DNA from: Limnoraphis robusta CS-951
Lineage (GTDB): Bacteria > Cyanobacteriota > Cyanobacteriia > Cyanobacteriales > Microcoleaceae
Reading direction: 5' to 3'
Assembly (NCBI RefSeq): GCF_000972705.2
Contig: NZ_LATL02000215.1
Coordinates: forward strand, 1-10,987
DNA: 10,987 nt
Part shown: in pieces, positions 6,868 to 10,987 of the stretch
Layout of the letters: each line of letters starts with the position of its first letter
Numbering within the stretch: the stretch's first letter is position 1
Notes under the pieces: model-generated
Database searches by the model: none
What the model was told of the DNA's origin: nothing
Seen by the model: only the letters and a program-made list of their open reading frames with translations
Program-made: the position numbers and the translations under genes

Positions 6868-6903
6868 AAAAAAACCCCGGTTTCTTTGAGCAGCCGGGTT
6901 TTT
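6868..6903 (+). terminator. Rho-independent terminator after the carboxypeptidase gene
   Basis: CCCGG (6876-6880) pairs with CCGGG (6894-6898) around a 13-nt loop. The stem is extended by A-T pairs from the preceding A-run across one bulged C and is followed by a TTTTT tract (6899-6903). The A-run upstream means it could also work on the minus strand. Confidence 0.85.
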
Positions 6904-7014
6904 ATAGAAGTTCTTCAACTTTTCTTCAGGTTTAATCGCTGACCTTCGGCTCCTCGCCCCGGACTTTTGATAATTCTCCAATTTAACTCAATTGGCCTTT
7001 TAAGAATACCCCTA

Positions 7015-7047
7015 TTCTGTAAAACTTATGTAAAGCTTCTGTAAAAA
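7015..7047. promoter_or_regulatory. Three head-to-tail 11-bp repeats, candidate PhoB/SphR-family binding site
   Basis: The units are TTCTGTAAAAC (7015-7025), TTATGTAAAGC (7026-7036) and TTCTGTAAAAA (7037-7047), with no gaps. On the minus strand each contains TTTACA, spaced by five bases. OmpR/PhoB-type regulators bind direct repeats with an 11-bp period. The E. coli Pho box (CTGTCAT plus four A/T) and the Bacillus PhoP box (TT-A/C/T-ACA repeats) both resemble these units. The array is about 480 bp before a predicted phosphoesterase gene. Phosphate control is an inference; another OmpR-family regulator could bind instead. Confidence 0.55.
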
Positions 7048-7067
7048 AATAGAGCTTGATCCGCAAA

Positions 7068-7086
7068 CATAACCCCATCTTAACCT
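7068..7086 (+). promoter_or_regulatory. Pho-box-like octamer pair
   Basis: CATAACCC (7068-7075) and CTTAACCT (7079-7086) are separated by three bases, the layout reported for the Synechocystis Pho box (octamers of pyrimidine-TTAA-pyrimidine-pyrimidine-T/A, 3-nt spacers). The second octamer matches fully and the first at six of eight positions. No third unit follows. CTTAACCT occurs again immediately before the RTX gene start (7516-7523). Confidence 0.4.
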
Positions 7087-7266
7087 TGAACCTTTAAAGT
7101 CTTCGTGTGGTTTAAAAGAACGCTTTCTATTTATTTCTATACTCCTAATTTCTAGCACAGTCAGGTTTGCCAAAACTAGATCGGCTTTGGAAGCTAGAAC
7201 TTGGAGTAAGATTTTGATTGTCTATCAGAAAGTATTTCATTGGCTTGTGATGTATTGCAGGTGCAT

Positions 7267-7281
7267 TATTTACAGTAAATA
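7267..7281. repeat. 15-bp palindrome
   Basis: TATTTAC and GTAAATA flank a single central A, a perfect 7-bp inverted repeat. It suits a dimeric regulator better than an RNA hairpin because there is no loop. It contains TTTACA, as do the upstream 11-bp repeats on their minus strand. The regulator, if any, is unknown. Confidence 0.35.
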
Positions 7282-7406
7282 GTGAACTGTGTTGGGCGGG
7301 TTATACGGAGATTTAGGACGGCATAAATGACCTTAATATACTTGTCCTGCTCGTGAAAATTTATAGCAGTTCGCGCTGGTATCTTTACAAGAATCAAGCC
7401 TTATTT

Positions 7407-7436
7407 AACCACAAAGACACAAAGAACACCAAGAAG
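7407..7436. repeat. ACAAAGAC-type short dispersed repeat
   Basis: Three imperfect units (ACAAAGAC, ACAAAGAAC, ACCAAGAAG) follow AACC. Sequences of this kind are, as I recall, widely scattered between genes in cyanobacteria. Function unknown. Confidence 0.4.
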
Positions 7437-7465
7437 TTGTAAACACGCTCCTAAATCAATCATTT

Positions 7466-7505
7466 CTGAACTTCTGAACTTCTTTCCTCCTGAACTCCTG
7501 AATAT
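7466..7505. repeat. Degenerate 8-bp tandem repeat before the RTX gene
   Basis: Five octamers in register: CTGAACTT, CTGAACTT, CTTTCCTC, CTGAACTC and CTGAATAT. The first two are identical and the fourth differs at one base. The array ends 18 bases before the start codon, so it would lie in the 5' leader if transcription begins at the upstream Pho-like sites. Confidence 0.55.
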
Positions 7506-7523
7506 TATCAAATATCTTAACCT

Positions 7524-10500
7524 ATGACTACAAATCAACTCACTGTTTTAGGAACTTACGAAACTAATACTTTTGATGAAGGTGGGGCAACAATTACCGC
7601 CTTTGACTCTGATACAAACCGTTTGTTTGTGGTTAATAATGCTGACAATATTATCGATATTCTCGATCTTTCTAACCCAACAAACCCCAATAAAATTGGT
7701 GAACTCGATATTTCAAATTTTGGTAGCAGTCCGACGGGTGTAGCGGTTAACAATGGTATTGTTGCGGTATCCGTTCGATCTGAGAGTGATATTGAACCGG
7801 GTCAAGCTGTTTTTTTTGACACAGAAGGAAGCTTTTTAAACGCTGTTGAAGTTGGGGTTTTACCTGACTCTATCGCCTTTACTCCTGATGGTACAAAAGT
7901 CATTACGGCTAACGAAGGGGAACTTAGCGAAGAGGGCGACGCCGAAGGATCAATTAGTGTAATTGATATTTCCAATGGTGTCGAAAATTTGACGCTTTCT
8001 ACCGCAGATTTTACTGCTTTTAATGGTAAAGAAGAAGAATTGCGCGGTCGGGGTGTTCGTATTTTAGCCGGAAAAACGGCATCGGAAGACCTGGAACCGG
8101 AAGCAATTGCAGTTTCTCCTGATAGCCAAAGCGCTTTTATTACCCTGCAAGAAAACAACACCGTTGCAGTTGTTGATCTTAATACTGCGACGGTTACAGA
8201 ACTACAACCTTTGGGTTTAAAAGATTGGAGTCAAGGCTTACCCGAAGTTACTCAATATCGATGGAATTTAAGTGAAGAAGTCCTGGGAACCACACCCGCC
8301 GGACAAGAGATTTTATTAGGGGGAATGTCGGGTTTATTTTTTGAGAAACAAGAAGGTGACACCCTACATTTTATCGCAACTCCTGATCGCGGTCCTAACG
8401 GAGAACCGACTGATGTTGATGGTGATGGTACACCGGAACGTCCCTTTGCATTACCCGACTATCAACCCCGTTTAATTCGTTTTAGTTTAGATCAATCTAC
8501 AGGGGAAATCAACCTCAACGAACAAATTTTCTTGACGCGGGAAGTCGATGGCGAACAGGTTCCTTTGAGCGGACTTCCTAATATTCAAGCGGGAGAACGT
8601 AACACTGCATATACTGACGAAGAACCCGTTGATTTGCTCGGGAACCCCTTAGAAAATGATCCCTTTGGGGCTGATATGGAATCGATAGTTGTCGCCCCAG
8701 ACGGCACGTTTTGGATGTCTGATGAATACCGTCCAGCGATTTATCATTTTAACGAAAATGGGGAATTAATTGATCGGTTTATTCCTGAAGGAACCGCAGA
8801 AGCCGCAGGCGTTGAAGAGGGAACATTTGGAACTGAAAGTTTACCCCCTGTTTATGCCCAACGTCGCACAAATCGGGGTTTTGAAGGGATGGCATTAGAT
8901 ACCGACAAGGGTAAACTTTATGCTTGGATTCAAAGTCCGATTGATAATCCCGATGTTGGTAACGATGCCAATTCTCGAAGTTCGCAAGTGCTGAGAATTT
9001 TAGAATTTGACCCCACTTCTGGAGAGTCAACGGGAGAATATATTTACTTCCTAGAAGGTTCGGCGGGAGTCGATAAAATTGGCGATGCTGTTTACAAAGG
9101 AAATGGTAAATTTCTGGTAGTTGAACGGGATGACGGCATCGATGCAACTGCTGAAAAGTTTGTGTATGAAGTTGACCTAACAGGGGCGACAAATATATTA
9201 GGAACTGAACTGTCTGAAGCCACAGATGAGAATGCCTTAGAAGGGAAAACTGCTGATGATTTAGTCGAACTGGGTGTACAAGCGGTTACGAAAACTAAAG
9301 TCTTGAATTTGCCTTCTTTGGGTTATGTTGCCGGAGATAAAACCGAAGGATTGGCACTTTTACCGAACGGTTCTTTGGCGGTTATTAACGATAACGACTT
9401 TGGTTTATTACCCGAACAAATTCCGGTTGATGGTTCCGTTCCGTTTAATCCCAGTCCCACACAAACGGTGTTGGGAATTGTTGATTTTAGCGGGTTTAAT
9501 CAACTCGATGCCAGCGATGAAGATGGGGAAATAAATATTCAAAACTGGCCGACGTTGGGAATTTATCAACCCGATGAAATCAAAGCCTTTGAAGTTGACG
9601 GTCAGACCTATTATATTACCGCCAATGAAGGGGATGAACGCGAAGAAAATGTTCGGGTAAGTGATGTTATTCTCGACCCCGTTGCGTTTCCGAATGCGGC
9701 AGAATTGCAACAAGATGAAAATCTAGGTCGTTTGAGTATTTCTGGAATTGATGGGGATATTGATGGCGATGGAGATTTTGACCAATTAATCTCGTTTGGC
9801 GGACGTTCATTCACAATTTTTGATAGCAAAGGTAATATTGTTTCAGATACAGGCGGTGAATTTGAACAAATTACAGCCGAACAATTCCCCGAATTTTTCA
9901 ACTCAGATAACACCGAAAATAACTTCGATAACCGCAGCGATAACCGAGGCCCAGAACCGGAAGGAAACGCCATCGGAGAAGTCAACGGACGCCTTTATTC
10001 TTTCACCGGATTAGAACGAATTGGCGGTATCATGGTTTATGATATTACCGACCCAACAACTCCCGAATTTGTTCAATATATCAATAACCGTGACTTTAGC
10101 GGCGACCCGGAAGCGGGAACCGCAGGAGATTTAGGCCCAGAAGGATTAACGTTTATTTCCGCAGAAGATAGCCCCACCGGACGCCCACTTTTAGTGGTCG
10201 GAAATGAAGTTAGCGGAAGTACCACCGTTTATGATTTTGGGTCAGATGCAATTATGGGAAGTTCCGACAATGAAACTTTACTCGGAACTGATAATAATGA
10301 CCTAATTTTTGGTGAAGCTGGAAATGATTTAATTGCGGGTTTGTTGGGTGATGACATTATTAATGGTGGCTCAGGTGATGATGTCCTGCGAGGGGATTTA
10401 AACAGTCGTTCGACCGGCGGAAATATTGGCGGAAATGACACCATTAATGGCGGTTTGGGCGATGACCGAATTGGAGGAAAAGCTGGAAATGACGCCTTAT

Positions 10501-10832
10501 TTGGGGATGATGGCGATGATGAAATTTTCGGTGATGATGGTGATGATTTGCTACGAGGTGGTTTAGGAAATGATTTGTTAACGGGCGATAATTTCTCGGG
10601 TGGTCAAGGCGCCGATACCTTTATTTTAGCCATTGGAGAAGGAACCGATACGATTACTGATTTTGAAGTCGGTATTGATGTCATTGGTTTAACTCAAGGC
10701 TTAAGTTTTGAACAGTTATCGTTAGAAACTCAAGCACAAAATACCTTGATTAATTTCGGCGATGAAACGTTAGCAATTCTGCAAAAAGTAGACGTTGCAA
10801 GTTTAACTTATGCTGATTTTAGTTTGGTTTAA
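7524..10832 (+). CDS. Exported RTX protein with a phytase-like esterase domain nested in a choice-of-anchor-I propeller; candidate atypical alkaline phosphatase
   Basis: Domains in order: the first part of a choice-of-anchor-I beta-propeller (about 5-236); a phytase-like esterase domain (about 237-654); the rest of the propeller (about 655-906), resuming at LDASDEDGEINIQNWP; RTX nonapeptides (about 914-1028); and a C-terminal cassette from GADTFIL (1029-1102). Phytase-like signatures are ADMESI (383-388), SDEYRP (399-404), GFEGMAL (452-458) and TEGLAL with E608. Calcium-type loops occur at D297-VDGDG and at D745 to D753 (DGDGDFD core). There is no N-terminal signal peptide, and the RTX repeats with the C-terminal region suggest type I secretion, but no transporter is in the window. 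The protein is very acidic, fitting calcium binding outside the cell. Large cyanobacterial alkaline phosphatases of the Synechococcus PhoA type share, as I recall, this kind of domain content; activity here is inferred. Pho-like repeats lie upstream. There is no Shine-Dalgarno sequence before ATG 7524, only CTTAACCT. Confidence 0.85.
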   Translation: MTTNQLTVLGTYETNTFDEGGATITAFDSDTNRLFVVNNADNIIDILDLSNPTNPNKIGELDISNFGSSPTGVAVNNGIVAVSVRSESDIEPGQAVFFDTEGSFLNAVEVGVLPDSIAFTPDGTKVITANEGELSEEGDAEGSISVIDISNGVENLTLSTADFTAFNGKEEELRGRGVRILAGKTASEDLEPEAIAVSPDSQSAFITLQENNTVAVVDLNTATVTELQPLGLKDWSQGLPEVTQYRWNLSEEVLGTTPAGQEILLGGMSGLFFEKQEGDTLHFIATPDRGPNGEPTDVDGDGTPERPFALPDYQPRLIRFSLDQSTGEINLNEQIFLTREVDGEQVPLSGLPNIQAGERNTAYTDEEPVDLLGNPLENDPFGADMESIVVAPDGTFWMSDEYRPAIYHFNENGELIDRFIPEGTAEAAGVEEGTFGTESLPPVYAQRRTNRGFEGMALDTDKGKLYAWIQSPIDNPDVGNDANSRSSQVLRILEFDPTSGESTGEYIYFLEGSAGVDKIGDAVYKGNGKFLVVERDDGIDATAEKFVYEVDLTGATNILGTELSEATDENALEGKTADDLVELGVQAVTKTKVLNLPSLGYVAGDKTEGLALLPNGSLAVINDNDFGLLPEQIPVDGSVPFNPSPTQTVLGIVDFSGFNQLDASDEDGEINIQNWPTLGIYQPDEIKAFEVDGQTYYITANEGDEREENVRVSDVILDPVAFPNAAELQQDENLGRLSISGIDGDIDGDGDFDQLISFGGRSFTIFDSKGNIVSDTGGEFEQITAEQFPEFFNSDNTENNFDNRSDNRGPEPEGNAIGEVNGRLYSFTGLERIGGIMVYDITDPTTPEFVQYINNRDFSGDPEAGTAGDLGPEGLTFISAEDSPTGRPLLVVGNEVSGSTTVYDFGSDAIMGSSDNETLLGTDNNDLIFGEAGNDLIAGLLGDDIINGGSGDDVLRGDLNSRSTGGNIGGNDTINGGLGDDRIGGKAGNDALFGDDGDDEIFGDDGDDLLRGGLGNDLLTGDNFSGGQGADTFILAIGEGTDTITDFEVGIDVIGLTQGLSFEQLSLETQAQNTLINFGDETLAILQKVDVASLTYADFSLV
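10263..10608 (+). repeat. RTX (haemolysin-type calcium-binding) repeat-coding region
   Basis: Roughly nine copies of the GGxGxDxLx type, for example GEAGNDLIAG, GGSGDDVLRG, GGLGDDRIGG, GDDGDDEIFG and GGLGNDLLTG. They are broken by a 15-20-residue spacer containing LNSRSTGGNIGGND and end at SGGQGADTF. Each pair of turns binds calcium in the family, folding the protein after export. I recall the spacer and tail as nearly constant in many cyanobacterial RTX proteins, which suggests a shared, swappable C-terminal module. Confidence 0.9.
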
Positions 10833-10864
10833 CTAACATTTCTAACCCTCACCAACCTTCGTTC

Positions 10865-10967
10865 ATCCCCCCTAGCCCCCCTTAGAAAGGGGGGGATGGA
10901 AAAAGCTTTAACTCCCACCAACTTACCCTTATTACTCCCCTCTCCTTACCCCCCTTTCAAAGGGGGG
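10865..10967. repeat. Two poly-C/poly-G palindromes after the RTX gene
   Basis: CCCCCC (10876-10881) faces GGGGGGG (10889-10895), with another ATCCCCCC just upstream (10865-10872). A second palindrome, CCCCCCTTT (10949-10957) facing AAAGGGGGG (10959-10967), is followed by a further AAGGGGGGAT (10971-10980). Such palindromes are scattered between genes in many filamentous cyanobacteria. Neither is followed by a T-run, so they are not standard terminators, although a strong stem here could protect or end the RTX transcript. Confidence 0.65.
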
Positions 10968-10987
10968 ATCAAGGGGGGATAGAGAGG

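Larger units (their letters stand above)
6904..7523. other. Intergenic region upstream of the RTX protein gene
   Basis: About 620 bases without a convincing gene. It holds the 11-bp repeat array at 7015-7047, Pho-box-like octamers at 7068-7086 and 7516-7523, a 15-bp palindrome (7267-7281), an ACAAAG-type repeat (7407-7436) and an 8-bp tandem repeat (7466-7505). Short open frames here lack ribosome sites and protein-like composition. The length and content suggest a long regulated leader, or leftover dispersed repeats. Confidence 0.6.

Noticed and set aside
6742..6981. Minus-strand open frame of 79 codons over the end of the carboxypeptidase gene
   Set aside because: It crosses the terminator hairpin and the antisense of a real gene, and its composition is not protein-like.
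6904..7014. Search for tRNA or other structured RNA in the intergenic region before the RTX gene
   Set aside because: No cloverleaf, T-loop consensus or long stem was seen by eye here or in the rest of 6904-7523; a covariance-model scan would be decisive.
8779..9192. Minus-strand open frame of 137 codons inside the RTX gene
   Set aside because: It is wholly antisense to a conserved domain with strong family signatures; the open frame follows from the codon use of the sense strand.
10263..10608. Repetitive DNA that could suggest a CRISPR array or minisatellite
   Set aside because: The repeats are 27-nt-type protein repeats (GGxGxDxLx) in a continuous frame with no constant DNA repeat or spacers.

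Overview
The window looks like chromosomal DNA from a filamentous, Oscillatoriales-type cyanobacterium (Oscillatoria, Planktothrix or Lyngbya relatives). The reasons are moderate-to-low GC, core genes without clear Shine-Dalgarno sequences, a HIP1 octamer (GCGATCGC), C/G-rich palindromic dispersed repeats, a cyanobacterial-type class C PBP4 and an RTX protein with a C-terminal cassette I recall from cyanobacteria. The genus is an inference.

Layout. Positions 1-1307 are the right part of an IS200/IS605-type element carrying tnpB, whose left end lies outside the window. It is inserted in a minus-strand membrane-protein gene that starts at 1862. That gene now runs on into the antisense of tnpB. 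A hairpin repeat and a probable terminator (1914-2003) separate it from a minus-strand fatty-acid/phospholipid block: plsX (5312-4275), fabH (3965-2973) and fabD (2915-2034). A 198-bp divergent intergenic region rich in short palindromes and a 14-bp tandem repeat lies between plsX and a plus-strand D-Ala-D-Ala carboxypeptidase gene (5511-6809), which ends at a clear terminator. A 714-bp intergenic region follows, with three head-to-tail 11-bp repeats and a second pair of Pho-box-like octamers. It precedes a 1102-residue RTX protein (7524-10832) in which a phytase-like esterase domain sits inside a choice-of-anchor-I propeller. The window ends in two poly-C/poly-G palindromes.

How the genes work together. 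PlsX makes acyl-phosphate from acyl-ACP for phospholipid synthesis, FabD makes malonyl-ACP, and FabH uses malonyl-ACP to start chain elongation, so these three form a lipid-initiation unit. The carboxypeptidase trims peptidoglycan. The RTX protein is probably an exported, calcium-binding phosphoesterase; the 11-bp-period repeats upstream suggest control by phosphate through a PhoB/SphR-type regulator.

Most worth checking: (1) a 43-bp palindrome inserted in frame into the TnpB zinc finger, adding 17 residues; (2) the tandem 11-bp repeats upstream of the putative phosphatase; (3) the interrupted membrane protein, which has an internal CX9CX3GXNXG duplication. I did not find a clearly new multi-gene system.
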